In this document: positions 14,972 to 21,967 of the stretch, piece by piece
How positions within the stretch are numbered: the first letter of the stretch is position 1
Layout of the letters: each line of letters begins with the position of its first letter
Source: Mycobacterium sp.
GTDB taxonomy: Bacteria > Actinomycetota > Actinomycetes > Mycobacteriales > Mycobacteriaceae
DNA length: 34,741 bases
Reading direction: 5' to 3'
NCBI GenBank assembly: GCA_023264735.1
Contig: JAHFVD010000074.1
Location: forward strand, 1-34,741
Translations under genes and position numbers: made by a program
Notes under the pieces: model-generated
Told to the model about the DNA's origin: nothing
Database searches by the model: none
What the model saw: only the letters and a program-made list of their open reading frames with translations

Positions 14972-15492
14972 GCCGACTCTTCGGCAACATCGCCCAGATC
15001 GGCTATGTCGTGCGCGACATCGACGCCGCGATGGACGACTGGGTCAAACACGGTGTCGGGCCGTGGTTCTACGTCGACCGCGTCCAAACCGACTACTTCC
15101 GCTACCGCGGCATGGACTCGGACATGCAGATGAGCGTGGCACTGGCCAACTCCGGCGACGTCCAGCTCGAACTGATCCAGCCGCGCAACGACGCACCATC
15201 GATGTACAAGGACTTCCTCGACGCCGGACGCGAAGGCATGCAGCACATCGCCTACTGGTCCAACGACTTCCAGAGCCTGCTCGATCAGGCGCTCCGCGAC
15301 GGCTACACCATCGGACAGGAAGGCAGCATCGGCGGCGAAAAGGGCCGCTTCGCCTACCTCGACACCGAAACCACCCAGGGCACCGTCATCGAACTCTCCG
15401 ATATCAGCGGTCCCAAAGGCCAGTTCTTCCAATACATTCGCGAGGTCTCCGCCACCTGGGACGGCACCGACCCGATCCGCGGTCGGGAGTGA
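14968..15492 (+). CDS. VOC (glyoxalase/bleomycin resistance/dioxygenase) superfamily protein
   Basis: 174 residues with the beta-alpha-beta-beta-beta repeats of the vicinal-oxygen-chelate fold: GNIAQIGYVVRDIDAAMDDWV at the N-terminus and GMQHIAYWSNDFQSLLDQAL in the second module. Putative metal ligands are Glu around ELIQPRND, His in MQHIAY and Glu in TVIELSD. The first ligand position has Gln (AQIGY) instead of the usual His, so metal binding may be altered. Enzymes of this fold act as lyases, epimerases, dioxygenases or hydrolases on small acids; the reaction here is not predictable. It is translationally coupled on both sides (ATGA upstream, GTGA downstream). Confidence 0.85.
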   Translation: MSRLFGNIAQIGYVVRDIDAAMDDWVKHGVGPWFYVDRVQTDYFRYRGMDSDMQMSVALANSGDVQLELIQPRNDAPSMYKDFLDAGREGMQHIAYWSNDFQSLLDQALRDGYTIGQEGSIGGEKGRFAYLDTETTQGTVIELSDISGPKGQFFQYIREVSATWDGTDPIRGRE

Positions 15493-16010
15493 GCGCCCTG
15501 GACTACCCGGACCTCGAGGTCCTGCCCCAGAATCTCAAGGACACCCTCGCGCAGCACGCGCCGGTCAACGTGTATCGCATGGTCATGCACTCACCGGGCC
15601 TGGCACCGGGGTTCTTCGTCGTGGCCGATGCGATGTTTCAAGCCAATTCACTTCCGCCACACCTGCGCGAACTCGCGATCCTGCGGGTCGGATACCGTTA
15701 CGCTGCACCATACGAAACACACCAACACGAGTTGATCGCCGGCTACGCCGGACTGTCGGCCGAGGCGATCGCAGCCGCGGCCAGTGGTGACACCGACGGG
15801 TTGCCCGCCGACGAGGTCGGCATCCTCGCGTGGACCGATCGAATCCTGGACGAGCACACCCTCAGCGGAAGCGACCGCGACGAGGCCCTCACGTTGCTCA
15901 CGGTCACCCAACTGGCCGATCTGGTGATGACGGTGGGCTTCTACCAACTAGTCTGCAACTTCCTCAACACGTTCGACGTGACCACCGAAGGCGAACCCAC
16001 TTATGGCTGA
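15489..16010 (+). CDS. carboxymuconolactone decarboxylase family protein
   Basis: 173 residues from the GTG at 15489, which overlaps the VOC stop by 4 bases; the frame stays open upstream but inside the VOC gene. The AhpD/CMD fold is recognised from LPPHLRELAILRVGYRYAAPYETHQHELIAGYAGLS (about 56-90) and the helical LPADEVGILAWTDRILDE region. The Glu76/His78/His80 cluster is present but the CxxC pair of true AhpD peroxidases is absent, so a decarboxylase-like or unknown activity is more likely than alkylhydroperoxidase. It belongs to the TetR-controlled operon with a VOC protein and a metallo-hydrolase, which suggests a short degradative pathway. Confidence 0.88.
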   Translation: MSALDYPDLEVLPQNLKDTLAQHAPVNVYRMVMHSPGLAPGFFVVADAMFQANSLPPHLRELAILRVGYRYAAPYETHQHELIAGYAGLSAEAIAAAASGDTDGLPADEVGILAWTDRILDEHTLSGSDRDEALTLLTVTQLADLVMTVGFYQLVCNFLNTFDVTTEGEPTYG

Positions 16011-16022
16011 GCGGCTTTCATC

Positions 16023-16808
16023 ATGAAGGTGCACCACCTCAACTGCGGCACCATGAACACGCCGAGTGCCCCCTTGGTGTGTCACGTGCTGCTCGTCGAA
16101 ACCGCCAACGGCCTCGTCCTGGTCGACTCCGGGTTCGGTTCGCACGACTGCCTCGATCCGGCGAAACGTCTCGGCCCCACCCGCCACATCGTGCGGCCGA
16201 TCCTCGAACAGCGGGAGACCGCTGCGCACCAGATCGAACGCCTCGGCTTCCGCCGAGACGACGTGCGCCACATCATCATCACGCACTTCGACATCGATCA
16301 CATCGGCGGCCTGTCGGACTTTCCCGCGGCGCAGATCCACGTCACTTCGGCCGAAGCGCTCGGCTCGATGAGGTCGCCGTCGTGGCGGGAGAAGCTGCGC
16401 TACCGCGCGGCACAGTGGGCGCACGAACCTCACATCGTCGAACACGAGCCGGACGGCGAGAAGTGGCGGGGCTTCGCCACGGCCAAGGAACTCGACGAAG
16501 TGTCCCCCGGTATCGCGCTAGTTGCGTTACCAGGCCACACTCGCGGTCACGCGTGCGTCGCCGTCGACGCCGGCCACCGCTGGATATTGCACAGCGGCGA
16601 TTCCTTCTATCACTCGGCCACCCTCGATGGCCGTGCGCGCGTGCCGCGTGTCCTCACGGTCATGGAGTCGGCCGTGGCGTGGAATCGCAAGCAGGTTCGG
16701 GACAATCACGATCGGCTGGCCGAGCTCCACCAGCGCCACGATCCCGACCTGTTGATCGTCAACGCTCACGACCCCACGCTCTTCGAGCGGGCCCGGGACA
16801 CCGCGTAG
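16023..16808 (+). CDS. MBL fold metallo-hydrolase
   Basis: 261 residues. The metal-binding motif is THFDIDHIGG with His88, Asp90, Asp92 and His93, an HxDxDH variant in which the second His is replaced by Asp as in lactonase-type members. Further ligands are His172 in LPGHTRGH and Asp193 in HSGDSFYH. The closest resemblance is to quorum-quenching lactonase/N-acyl hydrolase-like proteins and uncharacterised MBL enzymes; the substrate is not determinable. It follows the CMD gene by 12 bases and is the last gene of the TetR operon. It converges with the TauE gene, 16 bases away. Confidence 0.88.
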   Translation: MKVHHLNCGTMNTPSAPLVCHVLLVETANGLVLVDSGFGSHDCLDPAKRLGPTRHIVRPILEQRETAAHQIERLGFRRDDVRHIIITHFDIDHIGGLSDFPAAQIHVTSAEALGSMRSPSWREKLRYRAAQWAHEPHIVEHEPDGEKWRGFATAKELDEVSPGIALVALPGHTRGHACVAVDAGHRWILHSGDSFYHSATLDGRARVPRVLTVMESAVAWNRKQVRDNHDRLAELHQRHDPDLLIVNAHDPTLFERARDTA

Positions 16809-16824
16809 CTCTCGCGGGCGGTGC

Positions 16825-17598
16825 CTAACGAATAAAGACGGTGTCAAAGACGACGTAGGCCGCCACCACGAAGACAAAGTAGGCGAACCAGCGCCGAAGT
16901 CGACCGGTGTCCAGCTTGGTGCCGAAGTGGCCCGCGATAAGCGAGCCAAGGATCGCGGTGCCCACAAACGCCGCGGTGATCGACCACTCGATGTCAGCCC
17001 CACCCAGATGGGCGACGACACCGGAGGCGGAGTTGGCGACGATGATGAGCAGTGAGGTACCGATGGCGATCGGCATCTCGACCCCGAGTAACAGCACCAA
17101 CGCCGGGATGATCAGGAAACCGCCGCCGACACCGAACAGCCCGGTCAGCAGACCGACGAGAAACCCTGCCGGGATCGATCGCGGCGCACACCGGCGCCAG
17201 TTGATGCCGGAATCACCGACGGTACAGGCGGTTCCGGTATTCCCCTTGTCCTGGAGCATGCGAATTCCGGCCACGACCATCACCACCGCGAAGCCGATCA
17301 GAAGGATCGATTGTGGTAGGTGATTTCCGATGGCCGCGCCGACAAAAGTGGCGGGTATGCCTGCCGCGGCGAAGATTCCGGCCAGTCGCCACTGCACCTG
17401 GTGCGCGCGTACCTTCGGCAGCGCACCTACCGCAGAGGCGACGCCGACCACGATCAGCGATGTCGGGATCGCCTGTTCGACACCGAGTCCCAGCACGTAG
17501 ACCAAGGCCGGCACTGCAAGTATTGATCCGCCGCCGCCGAGTAGGCCCAGCAGCACGCCAATGACGGCGCCGAGCGCGAGGGCGATTCCGATGCTCAC
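16825..17598 (-). CDS. TauE/SafE family sulfite/anion exporter
   Basis: 257 residues from the GTG at 17598, chosen for GAAGG 10 bases upstream; the frame stays open to 17826 but overlaps the SQR gene. There are eight or so membrane helices with the two inverted-repeat signatures GLLGGGGSILAVPALVYVLG and GLFGVGGGFLIIPALVLLLG that define the TauE/SafE family. Members move sulfite, sulfoacetate or related anions across the cytoplasmic membrane. It is the last gene of the CstB-SQR operon, so export of sulfite made by the persulfide dioxygenase is the likely job. Control would be by the CstR-like repressor through the divergent promoter region. Confidence 0.88.
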   Translation of the reverse strand: MSIGIALALGAVIGVLLGLLGGGGSILAVPALVYVLGLGVEQAIPTSLIVVGVASAVGALPKVRAHQVQWRLAGIFAAAGIPATFVGAAIGNHLPQSILLIGFAVVMVVAGIRMLQDKGNTGTACTVGDSGINWRRCAPRSIPAGFLVGLLTGLFGVGGGFLIIPALVLLLGVEMPIAIGTSLLIIVANSASGVVAHLGGADIEWSITAAFVGTAILGSLIAGHFGTKLDTGRLRRWFAYFVFVVAAYVVFDTVFIR

Positions 17599-17648
17599 TG
17601 TGATCAGACCTTCGTCCACGGTTCGCGGGACTTCGCTGAGTTCACCGG

Positions 17649-18851
17649 CTAGACCAGTCCCTTGAGCATCAGGTTCCAGTACATGAACGGGAGCCCATAT
17701 TTCTTGAGGTACCAGTACGCCCGGTGCGGCTTGGCCGGATCGAGCAGCGGGAACGAGGGTTCGAGATTCAGGTCGTAGTCGAATTCGGCGAGCAGCATCG
17801 CGTGCGATGAGGTGACGATCGGGCACGAGGAGTACCCGCCATAGGACGCGCGCAGCGGCTGGTTCTTGACGAACGAGTCGATATTGTCGGCGACCACAGG
17901 GGCCTGCTTGCGGATCGCAGCACCGGTTTTCGAGTTCGGCGATGAACCGGCGTCACCCAGGCTGAACACGTTCGCGTACCGGACGTGCTGCATCGTGTGC
18001 TTGTCGATGTCAACATAGCCCGTCGCGTCGGCTGTCGACAGCGGGCTGGATTTGATCCAGTCCGGCGCCGATTGGCGCGGTACGGCGTGCAACACGTCGT
18101 AGGGCAGCATCGTGTCGGTGCCGCCGGCGGCGACGCTGCTGATGCCCACCTTGTGCGACGCCGTGTCGACCGACGTCAGCTCAGAGTTGGTGTGCAAGGT
18201 AATGCCGTACTCGGCGATGACCTTGTCGAGGCTATCGGCGATCGCCGGAATCCCGAACGGTCGCGCCCCTGGCATAACGAGGTGAACGTCAATGTCTTTG
18301 AGTACACCCTGCTTTCGCCAATAGTCGGCGGCAAGGTACGCGATCTTTTGCGGGGCGCCCGCACATTTGATCGCACCGGAGGGAACTGTGAAAACCGCAG
18401 TCCCCGAACGCAGTTTGCTGATGAAGTCCCAGGTGCGCGGCGCGAGGTCGAACCGGTAGTTCGACGACACCCCGTCGCGGCCCAGGGCGTCCTCGAGCCC
18501 GTCGGTACGATTCCAGTCCAGCTGGATGCCCGGGCACACGACGAGCACGTCGTACGCGTAGGTCGACCCGTCGACACACCTGACGGTGTTGCTGTCGGGA
18601 TCAAAAGCGCTGGCGGCGTTCTTGATCCACGTCGCCCCCTTGGGCATGACCGACGACTCGTCGCGCTCGGTGGCCGACGCCAGTGCCTGTCCGCCGCCGA
18701 CGAGCGTCCACAACGGTTGGTAGTAGTGCTTGCTCGACGGCTCGATGACAGCGACGTCGGTGTAACCCTTGCGGAGCATCCGGGCCGCGACGGTGATACC
18801 CGCGGTTCCGCCGCCGACGATCAAGATCTGGTGTTTGGCAGTGATTGCCAT
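17649..18851 (-). CDS. sulfide:quinone oxidoreductase-like FAD protein
   Basis: 400 residues from ATG 18851 with AGGGG 8 bases upstream. FAD-binding motif GGGTAG at 13-18 (ILIVGGGTAGITVAARM), second dinucleotide region and C-terminal FAD contact FSLGDAGSSPNSKTGAA (296-312). The redox cysteines expected for SQR are Cys163 in IKCAGAPQK and Cys343 in SSCPIVTS. The C-terminus has the amphipathic membrane-contact segment (YWYLKKYGLPFMYWNLMLKGLV). SQR oxidises sulfide to persulfide/polysulfide and passes electrons to menaquinone at the membrane. It sits 22 bases downstream of the CstB-like gene and upstream of the exporter, the arrangement expected for sulfide detoxification. Confidence 0.88.
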   Translation of the reverse strand: MAITAKHQILIVGGGTAGITVAARMLRKGYTDVAVIEPSSKHYYQPLWTLVGGGQALASATERDESSVMPKGATWIKNAASAFDPDSNTVRCVDGSTYAYDVLVVCPGIQLDWNRTDGLEDALGRDGVSSNYRFDLAPRTWDFISKLRSGTAVFTVPSGAIKCAGAPQKIAYLAADYWRKQGVLKDIDVHLVMPGARPFGIPAIADSLDKVIAEYGITLHTNSELTSVDTASHKVGISSVAAGGTDTMLPYDVLHAVPRQSAPDWIKSSPLSTADATGYVDIDKHTMQHVRYANVFSLGDAGSSPNSKTGAAIRKQAPVVADNIDSFVKNQPLRASYGGYSSCPIVTSSHAMLLAEFDYDLNLEPSFPLLDPAKPHRAYWYLKKYGLPFMYWNLMLKGLV

Positions 18852-18873
18852 GGTGATTACCCCTTCGCTGCGG

Positions 18874-20253
18874 TCAGGCGTTCTGAGTGGCTTCTTCCCA
18901 GGCGCCGAAGCCACCCAGGATGTCGCTGACGTCGGTGAAGCCGTTCTGTCGCAACAGGCTTGCTGCGACCGACGACCGGTAGCCGCCGGCGCAATACACG
19001 ACCGTCGGTTTGGCGGCGTCAAGCTCCCCCAACCGAGCCGGCAACTGACCGACGGGGATCGGGATCGCATTCGGGATGGTTCCGGCTTCGACCTCGCCCG
19101 GATTGCGAACGTCGACGACTTGCAGGTCGGCGATTTGAGAGGCGCGCTCGTCAAATGCCTTGGCCGTCAGGCGCGATGCCATCTGGACGTCATCCTGGTG
19201 GGCAACCATCATCTGGTAGGGCTCGGCCACGTAGCCGATCACCCGGTCGAAACCGATTCTCGCCAAACGGTTCTTGCCTTCGAGCTCTTGGCCGGGGTCG
19301 GTGAACAACACGATGTCGACGTCGGACGGCAGGACGGAGCCGGCGAACTCGGCGTAGCGACCGTCCAGACCGATGTTGATCGCGTGACGCAGGTGGCCCT
19401 GGGCGAACTCCTCCGGGCTGCGCCCGTCCACCAGGACGGCACCGTCATCGATCGCGGCACGGACCTGGTCATAGGTCATCGCCGCAGGCATCGCGGTCTC
19501 GTCCAGCAGTCCGCGCTCCTTGCGGTTGAGGATCGCGTCGTAGACGAAGTAGCCAGGCGCGGGAGGTTGCCCCTCGGTGACGAGATTCATGAAGGTCGCC
19601 TTGTCGGGTGCTCGCAGCGCGTAGTTCGTCGCCTTCTGGTCCCCCATCGTCGACCACAGGTCGGTGGACAGGTTCTTGCCGCACGCCGAGCCTGCGCCGT
19701 GAGCGGGATACACCCGGGTCGCATCGGGCAGCGTCATGAGCTTGTTGTGCAGCGAGTCGTACAGCTTGTCGGCGAGCTCGTCGCGGGTGAAGCCGATGGA
19801 GGCCAGCAGGTCGGGTCGGCCGACGTCGCCGATGAACAGGGTGTCTCCGGTCATCACGCCGTAGGGCACGGTGTCGCCGGCATGCTCGTAGACCACCACG
19901 CTCAGCGACTCCGGGGTGTGTCCGGGGGTGTGGCGGAACTCCAGCGTCACATCGCCAAGCGAATACCGTTCGCCGTCGGCGACGCCCATCGACTCGAACT
20001 CGGTCTCGGCGACCGAGGAGTAGACGATCTTGGCGCCGGTAGCCTTCGCCAGCTCGAGGTGGCCGGACAGGAAGTCGGCGTGGAAGTGGGTTTCGATGAC
20101 CAACTCGATCGTCAAACCGAGTTCCTTGGCGTCGGCCACGTACTCGGCCACGTCGCGCTGCGGGTCGACGACGACAGCGCGGCCAGTCGATTGATCACCG
20201 ATCAGGTACGAAGCGTGGGACAAGCAGTCCAAGTAGTACTGCTGCAGGATCAT
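18874..20253 (-). CDS. CstB-like persulfide dioxygenase-rhodanese fusion
   Basis: 459 residues. Residues 1-235 are an ETHE1-type MBL domain with THFHAD (His56, His58, Asp60), HTPGHT (His112), TGDTLFIGDVGR (Asp137) and YPAHGAGSACG (His185): a mononuclear iron persulfide dioxygenase. Residues about 255-350 are a first rhodanese domain whose active-site loop reads LFTDPGQELEG with no cysteine, hence catalytically silent. Residues about 365-459 are a second rhodanese with Cys421 in YCAGGYRSS. The order matches Staphylococcus aureus CstB, which converts persulfides to thiosulfate/sulfite. It is the first gene of the minus-strand operon and its promoter holds a CstR-type operator. Confidence 0.92.
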   Translation of the reverse strand: MILQQYYLDCLSHASYLIGDQSTGRAVVVDPQRDVAEYVADAKELGLTIELVIETHFHADFLSGHLELAKATGAKIVYSSVAETEFESMGVADGERYSLGDVTLEFRHTPGHTPESLSVVVYEHAGDTVPYGVMTGDTLFIGDVGRPDLLASIGFTRDELADKLYDSLHNKLMTLPDATRVYPAHGAGSACGKNLSTDLWSTMGDQKATNYALRAPDKATFMNLVTEGQPPAPGYFVYDAILNRKERGLLDETAMPAAMTYDQVRAAIDDGAVLVDGRSPEEFAQGHLRHAINIGLDGRYAEFAGSVLPSDVDIVLFTDPGQELEGKNRLARIGFDRVIGYVAEPYQMMVAHQDDVQMASRLTAKAFDERASQIADLQVVDVRNPGEVEAGTIPNAIPIPVGQLPARLGELDAAKPTVVYCAGGYRSSVAASLLRQNGFTDVSDILGGFGAWEEATQNA

Positions 20254-20299
20254 CGCCGTCTTCTTTCGCTAGTTGCCGTGGCTCAAGCCATCTTGGCCT

Positions 20300-20315
20300 A
20301 TACCCCTATGGGTAT
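20300..20315. promoter_or_regulatory. CstR/CsoR-type operator 1, in the minus-strand promoter
   Basis: ATACCCCTATGGGTAT is a near-palindrome of the type bound by CsoR/CstR repressors. On the minus strand it directly follows a TTGACA -35 box (complement of 20315-20320), so it fills the spacer of the promoter for the CstB-SQR-TauE operon. The -10 hexamer itself is weak. Confidence 0.7.
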
Positions 20316-20320
20316 GTCAA

Positions 20321-20336
20321 GTACCCCTGGGGGTAT
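20321..20336. promoter_or_regulatory. CstR/CsoR-type operator 2
   Basis: GTACCCCTGGGGGTAT, 21 bases centre-to-centre from operator 1 (two helical turns, same DNA face), immediately upstream of the minus-strand -35 box. It is likely bound cooperatively with operator 1. Confidence 0.65.
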
Positions 20337-20348
20337 CTTATTCCATCA

Positions 20349-20379
20349 TTGACAATACCCGCTGGGGTATCGCTACCAT
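20349..20379 (+). promoter_or_regulatory. plus-strand promoter with CstR/CsoR-type operator 3 in its spacer
   Basis: TTGACA (20349-20354) is followed at once by ATACCCGCTGGGGTAT (20355-20370) and a -10-like region at about 20372-20379 (TACCAT at 20374). The operator fills the -35/-10 spacer exactly as operator 1 does for the opposite promoter. It would control the membrane rhodanese and CstR-like genes. Confidence 0.68.
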
Positions 20380-20390
20380 GGTCTCAGATA

Positions 20391-20406
20391 ATACCCCCGG
20401 CAGTAT
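20391..20406. promoter_or_regulatory. CstR/CsoR-type operator 4 in the leader of the rhodanese operon
   Basis: ATACCCCCGGCAGTAT, 36 bases beyond operator 3. The right half is degenerate (CAGTAT instead of GGGTAT), so it may be a weaker site. It lies downstream of the presumed transcription start, where a bound repressor would act as a roadblock. Confidence 0.5.
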
Positions 20407-20460
20407 TAAGCCCTAGAGGCTTTAGTCACTGCCGGCCGTACCGAAAGGAACCCAATCACC

Positions 20461-21045
20461 ATGACTGCGCCCTCTGCCATCGATTCACAGGACCTACGCG
20501 AGCGCCTCGGCTCGACCGCGCCGCCGCGGGTTCTGGACGTCCGCACTCCCGGCGAGTTCGAGACCGCCCACATCGCCGGCGCATACAACGTCCCGCTGGA
20601 TCTCCTGCGCGAACACCGCGACGAGATCGTCAGCCACCTCCACGAAGACGTCGTCCTGGTGTGTCGGTCCGGCCAGCGTGCCGCACAGGCGCAGGAGACG
20701 TTACGGGCGGCCGGCCTGCACAACGTCCACATCCTCGACCGCGGAATTACCGCCTGGGAGGCAGAGGGTTTCGCGGTCAATCGTGGCGCGCAACGCTGGG
20801 ATCTCGAGCGCCAGGTGCGCCTCGTGGCGGGCGCGACCGTGCTCGCCAGCATCCTGGCCAGCATCACTACCCCGAAGCTGAAGTGGGTCGCCGCGGCCAT
20901 CGGCGGCGGTCTGACGTTCGCGTCGTTGACCAACACCTGTGCGATGGGTATGGCGCTGTCGAAGCTGCCATATAACCGCGGCGCAACCTGCGACGCCCAG
21001 GCCGTCGTAGCGCAACTCGTCGGCCCGCCGCCCAACAACGGCTGA
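20461..21045 (+). CDS. membrane-bound rhodanese (YgaP-like, rhodanese plus DUF2892)
   Basis: 194 residues from an ATG preceded by AAAGGA. Residues about 8-108 are a single rhodanese domain with LDVRTPGEFETAHIAGA and the catalytic Cys68 in VCRSGQRA. Residues 121-136 and 141-158 are two hydrophobic helices, followed by a Cys-containing tail (NTCAMG, GATCDA). The domain order matches E. coli YgaP, a membrane-anchored sulfurtransferase. It would accept persulfide sulfur, for instance from the SQR reaction, at the membrane. It is the first gene of the plus-strand operon, divergent from the CstB operon, with the CstR-like gene 11 bases downstream. Confidence 0.9.
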   Translation: MTAPSAIDSQDLRERLGSTAPPRVLDVRTPGEFETAHIAGAYNVPLDLLREHRDEIVSHLHEDVVLVCRSGQRAAQAQETLRAAGLHNVHILDRGITAWEAEGFAVNRGAQRWDLERQVRLVAGATVLASILASITTPKLKWVAAAIGGGLTFASLTNTCAMGMALSKLPYNRGATCDAQAVVAQLVGPPPNNG

Positions 21046-21056
21046 GAGGATCCACG

Positions 21057-21326
21057 ATGACAGGAGACGAAGACAACGTTGCTGCGGTGCTGAACCGGCT
21101 CCGCCGGGCACGGGGCCAATTGGCCGGCGTGATCTCCATGATCGAGGCAGGCCGCGACTGCAAGGATGTCGTCACCCAACTTGCCGCCGTTTCCCGGGCG
21201 CTGGACCGAGCCGGGTTCAAGATTGTGGCCACCGGGCTACGCGAATGCATCGCCGGAGCCGACGCCAACGGCAATCCCCCGATGACCGAAGCCGAGTTGG
21301 AGAAGTTGTTCCTCGCACTTGCCTGA
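21057..21326 (+). CDS. CstR-like persulfide-sensing repressor (CsoR/RcnR family)
   Basis: 89 residues; ATG with GAGAGG 7 bases upstream. This is the all-helical DUF156 fold with RLRRARGQLAGVISMIEAGRDCKDVVTQLAAVSRALDRAG. It keeps the two conserved cysteines, Cys35 and Cys64. The histidine that completes the Cu(I) site in CsoR four residues before the second cysteine is glycine here (Gly60), and no other His occurs in the protein. That pattern fits CstR, which senses persulfide through a di- or trisulfide between the two cysteines, rather than a metal sensor. The four ATACCC-type palindromes upstream of its operon are its probable sites, so it likely represses itself and the CstB operon. Confidence 0.88.
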   Translation: MTGDEDNVAAVLNRLRRARGQLAGVISMIEAGRDCKDVVTQLAAVSRALDRAGFKIVATGLRECIAGADANGNPPMTEAELEKLFLALA

Positions 21327-21342
21327 CTGCACACGCGGACAT

Positions 21343-21381
21343 ACAGAACAGGCCAGGGCTAAATGCGCCCTGACCTGCTGT
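21343..21381. terminator. hairpin terminator between the convergent cstR-like gene and ssrA
   Basis: The arms ACAG-aa-CAGG-c-CAGGGC (21343-21359) and GCCCTG-a-CCTG-CTGT (21367-21381) form a strong stem of 14 pairs around a 7-base loop. Only TTT follows on the plus strand. The position between convergent transcripts suggests two-way termination. Confidence 0.6.
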
Positions 21382-21399
21382 TTCCTACGTATTAAGTTG

Positions 21400-21765
21400 T
21401 GGAGCTGCCGGGAATTGAACCCGGGTCCTACGGCATTCCCTCAAGGCTTCTCCGTGCGCAGTTCGCTATGTCTCTACTTGGATCTCCTGCTCACGCGAAC
21501 AAGTCAGGATGACGATCCCAGTCGCTGTTTGATGTCCCGCTAAATCCCGCGACCGGACTTAACGGTTTGTCCCTCTTGATGACGCCAGGGTCCGGGTCGA
21601 GGGCACTCCCGGTCTGACGGACCAGCTATCGCTTAGGCAGCGAGAGCGTAGTCGCGCTGATTGGAATCGGCGCTTAATTGGTTTGCAACGACGCTTACGG
21701 TGGTCTTTGCCTGCACCGGCACGCTTCCCTTGATTCGATGCGCGAAGTCGAAACCGATCAGCCCC
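21400..21765 (-). ncRNA. ssrA: transfer-messenger RNA (tmRNA)
   Basis: On the minus strand the RNA starts GGGGCTGATCGGTTTCGACT at 21765 and ends with the T-arm GGGTTCAATTCCC and CAGCTCC-A at 21400. GGGGCTG and CAGCTCC form the 7-pair acceptor stem with one G-U. CCA is not encoded. The tag reading frame at 21671-21633 (GCC ... GCC TAA) encodes ADSNQRDYALAA, close to the M. tuberculosis tag and ending in the YALAA degradation signal. tmRNA with SmpB rescues stalled ribosomes and marks the product for proteolysis. In many mycobacteria ssrA lies next to smpB; here about 3.9 kb of other genes lie between. Confidence 0.96.
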
Positions 21766-21937
21766 TCGCACCCCGGCCGAGGTACGGCCGGACATCCCAT
21801 GGTACGCGAGTTACAACCGCGGACTGAAGTGCATTAATCCACGCGCCGAGATCGACGTTGTGAGGCGCTCTTCCTGGGACTTCTCCGCCCGTTTGTCGGT
21901 TTGGGCGAACAGGGCGCGAAAAGCAGCACCAAGAAAA

Positions 21938-21967
21938 TGAGACTCTGTCTACAGTGAGACGGTGTCT
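21938..21967. promoter_or_regulatory. tandem TetR operators flanking a leaderless -10 box
   Basis: TGAGACTCTGTCT (21938-21950) and TGAGACGGTGTCT (21955-21967) are two copies of TGAGACnnTGTCT, each containing the palindrome AGAC-nnn-GTCT, 17 bases apart. Between them TACAGT (21950-21955) fits the TANNNT -10 pattern and ends 6 bases before the GTG at 21962. The second operator overlaps the start codon, predicting tight autorepression. Confidence 0.65.

Noticed and set aside
18852..19154. N-terminal extension of the SQR-like protein upstream of 18851
   Set aside because: It overlaps the CstB-like gene, is Ser/Arg-rich and lacks homology; the ATG at 18851 has a good ribosome site and begins the FAD fold.
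18769..20352. 527-residue open frame on the plus strand opposite the CstB/SQR genes
   Set aside because: Arg/Val/His/Gly-rich shadow of a firmly identified gene on the other strand, with no domain and no ribosome site.
21559..21795. Small open frames inside the tmRNA region
   Set aside because: The region is explained by ssrA with matching acceptor stem, T-arm and tag frame.
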